From: Coniferiporia sulphurascens | Lineage: Eukaryota > Basidiomycota > Agaricomycetes > Hymenochaetales > Hymenochaetaceae | Length of the DNA: 64,000 nt | NCBI GenBank assembly: GCA_002794785.1 | Contig: NBBA01000001.1 | Span: forward strand, 4,464,001-4,528,000 | Direction of reading: 5' to 3' | Part shown: positions 22,559-36,338 of the stretch, piece by piece | Numbering within the stretch: the first letter of the stretch is position 1 | How the letters are laid out: each line of letters opens with the position of its first letter | Program-made: the position numbers and the translations under genes | Notes under the pieces: generated by a model | What the model saw: the letters and a program-made list of their open reading frames with translations, nothing else | Databases searched by the model: none | Told to the model about the DNA's origin: nothing

Positions 22559-24776
22559 ATGAGCTCTCCTGCCGTGCTGCCGCAACGCTCCTCAAAGCCC
22601 CCTCCAGCCGGTCCGGCGCCCCCCGCGCCCGGCGTCCCTCCACCGGTCCCGCCTGCAGCTGCTGCCGCTTCGTCGTCCACCCCCTCTCCTGCAACAGTGG
22701 CAACAAACGGCAAGGCGTCTGCGACCACAAACGGCGTGGCTTCGCAGAAAGGGAAGAAGGGCGCGAAGGCGGACGTGCCTGTCGACCCGCAGGCGATGTA
22801 CGAGAGCCTCAAGAGCAAGATTGCGGCACTCGAGGAAGAACTGAACCATGCAGACGAGGAGGAGTTCAAATTCGGTGAGTGCTTATGTATCCCCGCCGGC
22901 CGGGGACTTCCTGCTGTGGTGGACAGCATCCTCTAACTGTGTACACAGCCGAGGAGGCGCAGAAGAGTGTGCGTGGCATGGAGGAGAACGCGGTACACGC
23001 TAAATACGTCGAGTTGGTACGTATTTTGTTCCCCCTCGTACTTCTTCTGCTTCCCCTAATACCCGCGTTTTCCTTCAGTTTGCCGAAATGAAACGTGTGG
23101 AAAGAGATCACGCGAAGGAAAAGCAGAAACTGGCGAAGGACAAGGACACAGGTTTGGCGCGTGCCACTTAAAAAGCCGAAGACCCTGCTTATGCGTATAT
23201 ACATCAGCGAAGAGTCAGTTGACGAAGGCCAATCAGACAAAGGCCAAGCTGGAAAACCTCGCTCGTGATCTGACGAAGGCAAGTACACCTTTTTCGACGT
23301 ATAGCCACAAACTTTCAATGCAAAGCTACTTTTAGGACAACAAGAAGTTGAGAGTGAGTCATTAAAGACTATCGAATAGTCCGTCGAGTGAACGGTTGTG
23401 CAGGAGGAGAAGCAGCAGCTATTACAGGATGTTGCGAAGGGAATAGAGGAGGTATGCAATCCATATTTCCTTCCATCATTTTTCTGTTTCCCTTCTACCA
23501 CGTATAATAGATTAAGCAGCTCAGCGTGGAGATCATGAAGGGCAAGGACAAGGCCCGGCAGCAGGAGATCAAGAGCCGCGAGTTACCAGACATCGTTGTG
23601 AAAGTCGTCTGCAAGTACCGTGCAGAGCTCTTTTTCAAGATCTCGCGCAAGACGAAGCTTTCGCGTCTTTTTGTGGCATGGACGGATCGCATGGAAAACA
23701 ACACCCTTGCTGCACTGCGCAAGGCCGGTGTGCCGATCGCCGGTACCGTGGGCGTAGGTACAGGCATACAACTAAATGGGAGTGCTGTCCCGACACAAAG
23801 GAGCGGTGGCAGCGGCGGCGGCAGTAGTGACGCGGCAAGCATTCACTCAAACGGTTCCGCACACTCTAGCAATGTCACTACGAACGGCGTGTCGCCACCA
23901 CCCCCTATGTCTTTTCTGTACACACACCAGGGACGTAGTCTCGATCCGGAGATGACAATAGAGGAGGCAGGCATCGAAGATGCAGACGAAATCCTTGCGG
24001 TTGAGTTGATGGATTTGACGGGTCCTGTGCCAGACGACGCGGTACGATCCTTGGCGTTTGGCGGCGGAATTTGAAGAGTGACGCTAATTATCTGTCTGAT
24101 AGGAGGAGGTTGTCGAGGCTAAGCGTCCGAAGTTGAAGAAGAACTGGACAGACAATCCTCGAGAGCGCGTATTCATTTTCCTCCTAGCTGACGGAATTTG
24201 TTTTGACACAGTTTATTGTTACACAGAGCCAAGAAAGCGATGGAGGAAATATTCGACAGCGTGTATGCACATTTATAGACTCGCATGGGCCCTGACTTAC
24301 GGTATAAACAGGACGAAAGAGCGTTTGAAACTAGTTCTCAGACAGTACGAGCTGCGAGAACGGCACTTTGAGTGTTTTATCCGATCTAAGGAGCTCGAGT
24401 TGTTACTCGCGAAGTATCGCGAATCTGAACAGCAGCAGTTGGTTGAACTAGAAAGGATTCGAGCAGATAAAGCCAAAGAGGAGGTGTGTATCACATTTGT
24501 CCATTTACGAAACGGCGCATTGACGTCATGGTTAGGAGCAACAGGCGAAAAAAGATCTCGAGGAGGTTCATAGTGGGCAGACACAACTAATCGAGAAACT
24601 GTTACTGTGCTGCAAAGAGGTCTGCATGAGTTTTCTTTCTTAATAGGACGCATCTGACAAATTTCTGCGACCCCCAGCCGAACGCCGAACGAACACAGCG
24701 TTTGTTCACATCTCTTCGGGAGGAGTTAGAAAAGCGGGGCACGTTGAAGCTAATGCATTATGCTGAGGGAGGGTAG
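22559..24776 (+). CDS. Taxilin-like coiled-coil protein with inserted SUMO-like domain
   Basis: Twelve exons give 524 aa: 22559-22874, 22949-23016, 23079-23151, 23208-23278, 23336-23353, 23404-23451, 23511-24041, 24103-24168, 24234-24262, 24312-24483, 24536-24619, 24678-24776. After a Pro/Ala-rich N-terminus comes a coiled coil (KSKIAALEEELNHADEEEFK, then the taxilin block KLENLARDLTKDNKKLREE). Residues about 223-368 read as a beta-grasp fold: DIVVKVVCKYRAELFFKISR and TKLSRLFVAW, a Ser/Gly-rich insert of about 80 aa, then MSFLYTHQGRSLDPEMTIEE and AGIEDADEILAVEL. This matches SUMO/Rad60-SLD order, without a terminal GG. Taxilin-type sequence resumes (LRQYELRERHFECFIRSKEL) to the end. Taxilins bind syntaxins in vesicle traffic. 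Exon 23336-23353 is 18 nt, and the intron at 23279 starts with GC. Confidence 0.82.
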
Positions 24777-25258
24777 CACAGCTGTTAGGCGTACATCTTT
24801 ACATACTACGACCGGCCTTCCTTTCCTTCGTGTGAGATACGTGCGAGCCGCTCTGACGTACACTTTTTGCACGTTGGTTGTAAGCTTGCGAGTGGGACTG
24901 TTCGCTCCGACAGACGACCGCTATTTACCCTGGGCGCGCCTGATGTGGACGAACCGTCAGTTCCGTGACAAGCCCGTGCGATGGCCAAATATACAGAGCT
25001 AGTCGGCTCGCCCGATGTCGCTAACGTGCGAGAGCGGTGCGCTGCGAAACGCTGCAGGATATAGGGAAGCGAGTCGGCGCGCGAAGATCACGAGGCGGTG
25101 ACTGCGATGGACAAGCGATGCGGTGGGCGTAGCCTGCACAGGCGCTGCGTTTTATATATAATTCGCTGCACCGGCCGCTGGGGCTGCCCAGTAACCATCT
25201 CACCCCCAATTAATCCCCCATCAGTCGTCCACCCTCCCTCCTCCTATCAACCCTCATC
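24777..25258. other. Intergenic region with UAP1 promoter
   Basis: Short spacer between the taxilin gene and UAP1. It has a TATA-like box near its 3' end and a C/T-rich stretch (about 25197-25257) just before the ATG. No gene seen. Confidence 0.6.
25150..25161 (+). promoter_or_regulatory. TATA-like box of UAP1
   Basis: TTTTATATATAA lies about 100 nt before the UAP1 ATG at 25259 and is followed by a pyrimidine-rich leader, the usual arrangement in fungal promoters. Confidence 0.55.
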
Positions 25259-26834
25259 ATGTCCTCGAGCCGCTACGAGGCGCTTAGGGCGCGCTACGAG
25301 GCCGCCGGCCAGGTCCATGTCTTTGCCTTCTGGGACACACTCAACGCCGCCGAACAGACCGCGTTGCTAGACCAACTCGAGTCGCTCGACCCGCTGCGCG
25401 TGAACAACATCTTCCGCGCGTCCATCGCCGCAGACGAGGCTGCCAAGCACGCGCGCACGGACGACATCGAGCCGCTGCCCGCGGACGTGCTCGAGAGCAT
25501 CGCCGGCGTCCCGGAGAAGGAGGCGGTGTTCCGATCTGCGGGGCTGCGCGCCATCGCGGAGGGGCGCGTCGCTGTGCTGCTCATGGCGGGCGGACAGGGC
25601 ACGCGGCTGGGGAGCTCCGCCCCGAAGGGCTGCTATAATCTCGCTCTGCCCTCGCGCAAGTCGCTCTTCCAGCTCCAGGCGGAGCGCATACTCCGACTCC
25701 AGACTGTGGCGGCGGCTGCGGCGGGCAGGCCCGACAGCGTGAAGATTCGGTGGTATATCATGACGAGCGAGCCGACGCACGATGCGACACGCGCATTCTT
25801 TGGCTGGGGGACGGACGGCGAACGTCTCGATCCCAGCAAACCTGTCAACTTCGGCCTTGCGGAGGACCAGGTCGTGTTCTTCAAGCAAGGTGCGTGTTTT
25901 ACGTGTCCATACTTTTTTTACGTTCTACTCATACCTAAACTACACTTGTGCAGGCGTATTACCTTGCTTATCGAACGACGGCAAGTTTCTGCTCGAGACA
26001 CGCGGGAAGGTTGCGGTGGCGCCAGACGGCAACGGCGGTCTTTACGCGGCTCTGCGTAAACCTCTCACGCAGAAGAACAATAACCTCGCCGCCCCAAGCA
26101 TTCTGGCCGAGCTCGAAGCGCGTGGCACGGATTTCGTACACGCCTATTGCGTCGACAACAGTCTCGTGAAGGTTGCGGACCCCGTCTTCCTCGGCGCATG
26201 CATGGCGCACTCAGCGGAGTGCGGTGCGAAGGTTGTGCCTAAAGCGCATCCGACGGAGAGTGTGGGAGTCGTTGCGCGTCGTGCTGGGCGTTTCGCGGTC
26301 GTCGAGTACTCCGAGATCACGCGTGAGCAGGCCGAGAGACGCGATGCATCAGGCGCACTTGCTCTGCGTGCCGGGAACATCGCAAACCACTTCTACACGC
26401 GTGCGTTCCTCGAGCGGACGTGGGAAATGGAGCAGGGCATGGCGTTCCACATCGCGCGAAAGCAGATCCCGAACGTCTCCATCTCGACGGGGGAACAGAG
26501 CAAGTCGGCGGGGATGAAGCTCGAGATGTTTGTATTCGACGTCTTCCCGTTCGCAGCGCGCTTTGCGGTGATCGAGTGCGCCCGCGCGGAGGAGTTCACT
26601 CCGCTGAAGAATGCGCCAGGTGCGCAGGCGGACACGCCCGCGACGAGCCGACGCGATCTGCTCGCGCAGCAGCGGCGCTTCCTCGAGCGTGCGGGCGCAG
26701 TGCTCGCGGATGACGTGGAGATTGAGCTCTCGCCACTGCTGACGTACGCGGGCGAGGGGCTCGAGAGCGTCAAGGGGAAGAAGTTCACCAGATCGGGACA
26801 CGCAGAGACTTTGGAGGAATTGGCGGCCTTGTGA
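25259..26834 (+). CDS. UAP1: UDP-N-acetylglucosamine pyrophosphorylase
   Basis: Makes UDP-GlcNAc from UTP and GlcNAc-1-phosphate in the cytosol, the last step of the hexosamine pathway feeding chitin, N-glycans and GPI anchors. Exons 25259-25889 and 25954-26834 give 503 aa, normal for eukaryotic UAPs. The nucleotide-binding motif LLMAGGQGTRLGSSAPKG is at about residues 107-124. Further family blocks are RWYIMTSEPTH, GNGGLYAAL, the long conserved run containing HAYCVDNSLVKVADP, ITREQAERR, NIANHFYTRAFLE and KLEMFVFDVFPFA. The N-terminal helical segment (FAFWDTLNAAEQTALLDQL) is typical. The single intron follows FFKQ. The only linked partner in the window is the chitin synthase 20 kb upstream, which uses the product; this is not a cluster. 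Confidence 0.96.
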
Positions 26835-28249
26835 GCCACGGACGGACCCTTTTGGTATTTCGGATAGTAATAGTGTACATCATCACCTAGGGACCATAAA
26901 AGTAGCTTCTCTCGCAAATTGGACATTATAGATTCTCGTTTTGTAGTTTCCGCAGGAAGAGATTTTGGATCCCTTTTAATTTCCCGTTGTATCGGTGGAA
27001 ACGGTGTACCGTCAGCGAGGCAAGAGGCGGCGGTTGATCGCTACTTCAAGTGACAGACCGCTTACCCGAAAGTATAGTTTGAGCCTCGAGGAGATGGTAT
27101 TCGGCCATAATTTAGCTGTATTTGAGTAAGTTGGTTGTGTAGGCTTGACGCATGACCGCGGAAGATCTTTGCCGCTCGGAAAGAGCTGGCGTGTTCACAT
27201 CAGCGGGAGCATTGAAGTGAAGGGGCATTATCCATCCGTAGCCTTGGACCTGGCGCACTAATGCAGGTGATGTTCGTGCGAACAGGTGCCGCGGGATTTC
27301 CAATTGTCTCTACCGCTCACAACATATCGAAGGATCTTCATTTGGTTCTACGGACAGCTTCTCGTATTATGAAAAACCTTAGACTCGGAAGACTTCTGGT
27401 GGAGGAGGCACGAGCAACTTATAAAAGGCGCGAAGCATACTGATCAGGAGCATGATCTGCACGAGACTTGGGGTCGGAACTTTGCTTCTTGCTCAGGAAA
27501 GCGGAGCATTAGATACGGAGAACTTGAACTGACCACGACTCCCCTGACAAACCCACTTCGAGGTATATCCGCCCGAAGTACGACGCGCATGAAAGGTCAT
27601 CTGCAGTAGGATGAGTTCAGCCGATCAGCAGCCTGGATGCAGATGAAAAGCAGGGGGGATTCAGCCTTCAGGTGAGGTAGCATTGCTGGATACAGCATGA
27701 AGTGGATACCAGGTGATTCGATTGGAGGCCGTAATGAAGACGGTGTTGATAGCAGCATAGCAATAAATCAGCTAATCAGATATTTCCCCACAGCAAGCAG
27801 TTTTCCGGGGGCTTCTTCCATCAACGATCCGTCTTTTTAATACAACCCCAAGAAGCCAGCACCGACATTGGCCGATTCTCCCGTATGCGTATCCGAGTCC
27901 TCCAAGATGGAAACTTGTCGGGATGAGAGAATCGAGCCATAGCTGCAAGATCTTCAATCGGTGATTTTCGGAAAAGGCCACCTGGGTGTTGAGTTCGCCG
28001 TGATTTCTTGATGAGATTCAGTTCAGTTCAAACTTCAGAGTCCTCATTGAAGCCTTAGTTCGCTCATCATGGATGCGTTCAAGTTCCGGCGACACGAAAC
28101 GGGATAGCACGTGATAAGCACGTGATACCTTTCGACGCGCGTTGTCGGCTCAATAATGTTTGTTGCTTCGACAGCCGCGCTCTTTCAGGACGTTAGTACT
28201 ATGGCTCGCAGCGGCACGTACACTTTCCTCACGAATCAACTGGTCTCTG
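26835..28249. other. Intergenic region, no gene seen
   Basis: 1.4 kb between UAP1 and BRCA2. Short frames only, none with coding character or recognisable domains. The last 150 nt hold the BRCA2 promoter, with the duplicated CACGTG site annotated separately. Confidence 0.55.
28106..28127 (+). promoter_or_regulatory. Tandem AGCACGTGATA (E-box) pair upstream of BRCA2
   Basis: Two exact head-to-tail copies of the 11-nt word AGCACGTGATA, each with a palindromic CACGTG (28108-28113 and 28119-28124), about 125-145 nt before the BRCA2 ATG. CACGTG is bound by bHLH proteins such as Cbf1/Pho4/USF. One helical turn between the two sites would put both on the same DNA face. The role is inferred. Confidence 0.55.
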
Positions 28250-31200
28250 ATGTCAATACTACTAGATGTATCTTCGCCAGCGAGGAAGCGCATGCGGCTT
28301 TCGTCGCCAACGTATGACGCCAACGTAGAAGACCTCGATGCTGATGGCCTCGACGAGCTCGATCGTATCGAATTCACCCTTTCTCAACAGGCCCCCTCAA
28401 ATTCACAGAAGCAGCTCCGACCGTCGCAAGAAATAAGCCAGGATGCGAAGCAGAAGCGACTCAAAGCCATCATGTTGGCGACGCAGTCCAGTATGATCGA
28501 TGGTGGGGGCGACTCGGGGCTAAACGAGAGAAGGGTCGTGAATGGGAAGCGTGGGCGTGAGGAGGGACGCGGCTTCGAGTCATCTGCAATGCTTGCGCGA
28601 CAAGTGAGGCCTACTAATGTCAAATACGATCACGAGCTGTCGTCCTCGCCAGAGGAACCCCCACCAGAGCCGGACTATTCTAAATGGTTTGAACCTGCAC
28701 CCGAATTGAGTGCTTCTGCAATGGGCTTTCAGCGCGTGTCCAAAGACTTGCTTGCTTCAACACCAGCTGACGATCCAGCTGACCAGCCCTCTGGGTTCAT
28801 GTCAGCGAGCAAGAGCTTCTCGAGCGCAGGTTTTGCAAGCGCGTCGAATATGCAGAAAGCCGTTTTGGAGCCGTCGAAAGCCGCGCTGGAGTTCGCGGCG
28901 AAGAAAATGAAAGACTGGGCGGAAGAAGTTGAATCTGAGCTGCAGGCCTCAGCGGCTGCGCAATCGTCACCATCGAAGCCTGCACCTGCACTCGCGCGAC
29001 CGGTGCTTGCGTCCGTCGTGAACACGCCACCACCCAAACCCAATATCGCAGCCCGTTCGATCTCTACTCCTAATCTTGCTCGTCCAGCTGGCGCGGACAG
29101 AGTGCGGACGTTCAAGTCTCCGCTTATGGGTCAACCGTCTCCGCGCGCAGTGTACCCTAAGGCTGGCGGGAGCACTAGCCCCAGTAAAGTTGGCGGTGTG
29201 TACGTTTCGAGAAGCTCCCGTCCACATCCGCTCGCTTCTACGCCAATCACAAACGCCACGCCTGGCGCGTCTGCCGAGCAGCCAGTACGCTTTATCTCGG
29301 AGAGTTCTCTACCACAGACAACACCTGTACGACCCAATAATCCGCATGTTCTCGGGAGCACAAAGCGCGCACACAAGGCAGGATTCTCGACGCCGTTTAA
29401 ACAGGGAATGAAACCCGGAGAACCAGGTAGAGCTGCCTTAGAAAAAGTTCAGCAATCGCAGAAGACCGGGCCGGTAGGCACCCAGAAGACGCCAGCCAAA
29501 CGGGATGATCGTAGGCGAAATATAGCAGTCGTGAAAGGCGCGCTCATTTCTCTAGTAGATGAACGACCAAAACGACTACCTTTGAAGGACTCAGGCCTAC
29601 TCCCCCAGCGTCATACCGCGGGGGAGCTGGAGCTTATGGGCGTGTACGTACATGTAGTATGAGTTCGTCTTTCTGTCTGGACTGACTTTATCATTAGAAA
29701 CGTCGCAGAGCTCGGTCAGATAAACACTAAAACTGCGAATTTCTACGTTTTCTACACATCCGCAAGCCATTCGCCTTCCACACAAACGCAGCGTATGTCA
29801 GGCACATCGCTTGGGCCCGCAGAGGCGTACGCGCATCTACTTAAGACAGGTCGCACCCTTGCCTCTCGCGCGTGGGTCGACAATCACTGGGCACTCGTCC
29901 TTTGGAAGCTCGCAAGCCTTGCGTGTCTGGAGCCGCAGCGGGAGCGTACACCGGATCGTCGGTGGTGCTGGCGTAGCGTACTTGCGCAGCTTGAGGCGCG
30001 TTACGACCGCGAACTGGAAAGTGGCTCACGTCCTCCGTTGCGGCTCATTACGGCGCAAGACGCGCCGGCTGGCTCGCCCCTCGTGCTAGTTGTGACGCGT
30101 GTGTTGTGGACGCAGCCCGCGCGTCTGGCTGATAATGGACGTGTCGTGGAGGATGCGGCGGCGGAGCTTGAGGTGAGTGACGGGTGGTACCGCTTGAGAG
30201 CATCTGTGGATGCCCCGCTCGCGCGTGCGGTGTGTCGCGGCACGATAAAGCCGGGACGTAAGATCGCCGTCGCAGGTGCAAAAGTAAGTCAATTTTACGT
30301 AGTCTTAAGATTTAATCTGATTCAGAATTTGACCCCCTGCGGATGTTTATGCTCTGTAGCTCGACAACGACAAGAAGGAGCCGAGCGAAATTTTACAAGC
30401 GTATGATGCATGTACGCTACTGCTTTCGGGAAACGGAACGCACCTCGCGCCATGGCACGCAAAGCTGGGCTTCCAGGCGGAGCCTTTCATCGCCACGCTG
30501 GGTAGCCTCACTCCTGACGGCGGGTCCGTGCCCCTTGTCGACTTCATCATCGAAAAGGTTTGTATCATTTCCTTCCACTATGCGCATTCAGCCTAATTCG
30601 GTATTCCTTTTTTTAAAGACATATCCGGTTGCGTTCCTTGAGTTTGTATCTTCCCCTGACGGTAAAAAGACGCCACAAGGCCCGCGCTCGGAGGCCGAAG
30701 AAACGGAGATCGAGGACCAGTGGAGAGTAAGTAGAAAAATGCATGCCTCACAAATTGACCAGATTTGCCGATTAAATTTGTTGTATTTACTTTTAGAAAC
30801 GCCGGGATACGGAAGAGTCGAAGCTACGCGATGAGCTCAGCGCACGTTGGGGTCGTTGGGAGGGCTTCACAGATAGACTCGAAAATGCAGCTGGTGGACG
30901 ATTCCGCCCCTCTGAAGATGGTTCAGTACCATTGTTTTATGTCTCCCTAAGATCGCAATTAACTTTAAAATTCAGATATGCCACCAGACCACATTGACGA
31001 TCTATTCGACGAGCTAGACGCCTTACCCCCGGGCGAGGTCGGGGCATTCGTACGCAATCTATCGCCAGATGAATGTGGCTGGTTGGCTCGGTTCCTGAAG
31101 CGCAAGACGGATCTTGACAAAGAGCTCGCCGGGGAGGAGATAGAGCTCGAAATGAGGGTACAGCGTTTTCTCTATTTTCTTTGTCTCGCATTGGGGAACT

Positions 31201-31575
31201 CACATTCCCTCTTTTACAAAAAAAAGCACAAATGCCCCCCACGCGATGTGCGTAATTTCCGCATTGTCGTTGTACGCGATGCCCGGACGCATCGACGGCC
31301 GGCACATCGCCTTGCTCAGCTCACCTTTTGGGATGTTCTCCAGTTGTGTGTGAGTGAAGGCGCGCTGCCGGGCGCAATCGAGGTTGGACAGCGCTTCCTC
31401 GTTAGTCACTTTCCCCCCCTTTCCCGTTGAGTTTCAGGACTGATTAGAAGCACGCGGTGTATTACAGATGACAAGCCTGGTGCCGACGCAGCATCGTGCG
31501 TGGATGGGTCGCAAGAAGGACGACACGGTTTATCTTGCGTCAAGACGCGACTCCCGCTTCATTCGACTGAAGTGA
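28250..31575 (+). CDS. BRCA2: BRCA2/Brh2 homologue, recombination mediator
   Basis: Loads Rad51 onto single-stranded DNA in homologous recombination. Exons 28250-29643, 29698-30283, 30360-30557, 30619-30726, 30797-30920, 30976-31157, 31227-31400, 31468-31575 give 957 aa. The N-terminal 450 residues are disordered, with one BRC-like motif near residues 194-222 (GFASASNMQKAVLEPSKAAL; FASA fits the FxxA Rad51-binding core). The conserved DNA-binding part follows: a helical domain with WVDNHWALVLWKLASL, OB1 with DGWYRLRASVDAPLARAV near residue 626, a charged segment (RKRRDTEESKLRDELSARWG) where the tower would lie, OB2-like sequence, and OB3 (CPPRDVRNFRIVVVRDARTH, QLTFWDVLQL, EVGQRFL) ending VYLASRRDSRFIRLK. 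The start is the ATG of MSILLDVSSPARKR; a spliced upstream start cannot be excluded. Confidence 0.93.
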
Positions 31576-32052
31576 CACAATGCGACGTCGCATCTGCTTC
31601 TAGGAAAATTATTTGGGACTTCGCTGGGCTACTGTTATGGCTCATGGAATACCGTACGTTCCGTTTTTCACACAGGGGATTCTTACAGAGAAAGAAAGGA
31701 TAGGGGACAGGGTCGGACAGAAGTAGACAGTCCCAAGTAGTGGATAGAATTTGTTGTACGACTACGCTCATTGCTTCGTGGCACATCTTCACATGTATGC
31801 TCGGCATGATTCCACTGTCACTAACGGTGTTTGTCGAATCCATGGAAGTTCAGTGTAAACACTTGATGGATAAAGCGCGGCGTATAAGTTAACTTATTTT
31901 GAATTAAACAAGGCGGGCTCGTCACCCGCGTCTATATTGCCGACAGGGCACACAGGAGGTGAAAGGAACGCAAGGAGATTGCGGGAGTACACAGCATGAA
32001 AGGGTGATGAGTTGTCAGTCGGCGGAACGCCAGCAAGTCCGGCGACTGCACT
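31576..32052. other. Convergent spacer, no gene seen
   Basis: Lies between the stops of BRCA2 and the minus-strand ATP synthase e gene and would hold both 3' UTRs. No coding or repeat signal. Confidence 0.6.
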
Positions 32053-32512
32053 TCATTGTAACTCCTTTTCCCACTTCGCGAGCAGCTTCTCGATGTCGAA
32101 TTTCGGGTCATTGGGATCAGTCACAACTGGGAAAGAAAAACGGTATTTAGTAAGTTAATTAGGTCAGGGAAAACATAGGATGTAGGCGACCATAGCTCCG
32201 CACAGGGCCGCCGAATGAAACGAGCAGAAGAGCGTGAAGAGAAGGCGAAACTCACTGGAGTCTTTCGGGCTCTCTTGGTGCTTCTTCCATGCCTCCTTTG
32301 CCCGCTGGACGAGCGCTTCGCGCTCGTGTAGAGCGTGATGTGCGCGCTCCTCATCCTTCACCTTCTGAAGCGTACGGCGATGTGCGATACCGTAGAATAC
32401 ACCACCGAGCAGCGCCGAGTAGCGGACGACCTAGTGAAAAAGATTGAAAATCCTTGAGAAGACTGTCAGCGGCGAAGAGACAAACACCCACATTCACTGT
32501 TGCGGAGACCAT
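32053..32512 (-). CDS. ATP21: Mitochondrial F1Fo-ATP synthase subunit e
   Basis: Small inner-membrane subunit of the Fo stator that drives ATP synthase dimerisation and cristae shape. Exons on the minus strand, 32492-32512, 32256-32430 and 32053-32126, give 89 aa, close to yeast Atp21/Tim11. The first exon encodes only MVSATVN. It is spliced to VVRYSALLGGVFYGIAHRRT, a membrane helix with a GxxxG-type GGVFYG motif, then a charged coiled coil (KVKDEERAHHALHEREALVQ) and the end DPKFDIEKLLAKWEKELQ. The 129-nt intron 32127-32255 is longer than usual for the window. The identification rests on length, helix order and the GGVFYG motif. Confidence 0.9.
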
Positions 32513-34454
32513 GGTTGCCCAGGAAGAATATGGAGTAGGACCGCGCGACGTGAAAGAAGAGACTTGTCCTCCTCAACGACCAGAGAACTAGACAATAACA
32601 CCATTTCAGTTAGTCCACCAAAAATCGCTGACAAAAACAAAGACTATGTGCTCACTGTCGAGAACGATGGCGGGGAAGTGACCGTTGACAACTTTCTGCT
32701 GGCCACGGATTCTCTCGGGACGGTCACTTATGTCATTTACTTATGTCATCTACGTCTTAGTAAGCGATGGCTTTTCATCCTATCCAATGAAGCGGCGACC
32801 CGGTCCTTTACAATCTGTCAGTGAGTTCATGCTGTCTCCTAGTTTTAGTTTTTCCAAGAAAAAGGCGCCCCCAACCTCTGGCATGGAACACACGTGTGCG
32901 GATAGTTTGCAGACTCTTCACCCGCCCGTGGACGATTATTACTGATCTTGTTCTATTTCTTACTACTACAGATGAGTAACAACATTCCAGACCTCGGTTA
33001 CTCGGTTTTGGACGGGTATTATGATGGAGGGAAGACGCCGACTCGGAAATGTCTTCCTTGGCTGCCTTGTCTCCACAAACATAATACTACTGGCCCGGGA
33101 CAACGGGACAATCATGCTGAACACTGTATTACAAGGGTCCAAGCTTGGCTGTCTGAGCTGTCCCTATTCATCTCATCCAGGACTGTCTTCCTCGGTAGCC
33201 TCGAGTCCGGAAGGATCCTGCTGGCGAAATCAAACTGACTGTCAATGCGTGCTGCGGATTTATGTCACCAAACATTGCAGCAACGAAGTTCTTTCCTACC
33301 CTATTCCATAGACGTGCCAGTGTGTCTTGAATAAACACAGTCGCGGGCACATTAAGTGAGCTTCGACTCCTCCAAGCAATCTGCCTAAACGCCATTATCA
33401 CTGATAGGAGATCCATAACTTGCCCGCTGGTGACAGACTCCACCTAAAGGAAGTCCAGTGTCGTTCCGGGCGAGACTGTGCTCTTTGTTCAAGGGTACTT
33501 CCTAAAATACGAGCCTCTGGATTTCCTGGAGACGCGTATGAGCTTATCTCTCGACCGGGAAGCGATTGGATCTCAGATCTATCCCCTCAGCCCGAATCAG
33601 AGGAAGTGATTCGAGTGAAGGTTTAACAAGTTGTCAAGTTCTTTAGACACGACCTCCAATCGGCGCACCAATGTGCAAGAGTTATAGCTATGACTCGCGA
33701 GATTGGTCCGTAATGTTCCGCACTTTGGGAGAACGACTTTTGGTGTACATCGTAGAGCGGAGATACCGGATACGCACAATTTAAACTGGGCAGCGAGTCT
33801 GGCCTACCTTTGTTCTGCATCTTCGACAGAGAAGGATGAAAGCAATGTGATATCTCAGAATGCAATATCTGACAACCTCCATCTCGGGGACCCCGGATTT
33901 CGTCTTTGTGTTCCTCAGCTTTTGGGATCCCATGTTTTTCCACTCAGTTTAATGTCAGATTCGAGCGGCACAGAAACTATCGTCTTCGTCGTCACATCCA
34001 ATTCATCATTTTATGGGAGTTGCCTATTGATATATTGCACCCGTCTGATTTCACCCAGTAGGATTCATCCGGTCCTGCCAGCCTCGAGTCCTTGATCGGT
34101 CAGTAAATATGCGTGGCGATTGATATCACATTTTGAAAACGAATAGTCACACGTACTCCGGCTGATGGCGCATTACTTATCAGTGTCTGATGATATTAAT
34201 TTAATTTAGAATCGAACTCTATGCGTATTGTACAGCTTGCATGTGGCTTTGGACACTGCAGGAGAGATTTCATGACCGACGATACTGGTGGCCGCCGGAT
34301 GAGGTAAGGGCGCTTGCAAGCTTAGTCATCTAAACCCGACGCGCCCCTCAGACGCGTTCACCGCGACGCCGCCGAGCTTCTTCGACAAACGTATCGGCAC
34401 CCACCTCTGTCTGAACTTCAAACTTACTTTTTTTCTTGAGTTTTTGAATGAAAA
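32513..34454. other. Divergent 1.9 kb spacer, no supported gene
   Basis: Between the ATP synthase e gene (minus) and the RBBP4-type gene (plus). Several frames of 80-130 codons occur on both strands (for example 32948-33238 and 33703-34095) but none has a recognisable domain or a convincing splice partner. The base composition is less GC-rich than that of the flanking exons. A decayed gene is possible but not shown. Confidence 0.5.

Positions 34455-36338
<1,884 letters not shown>

Noticed and set aside
32948..34095. Plus-strand frames suggesting a membrane-protein gene or pseudogene
   Set aside because: I tried to join the frames by splicing but found no family-like sequence or consistent junctions.
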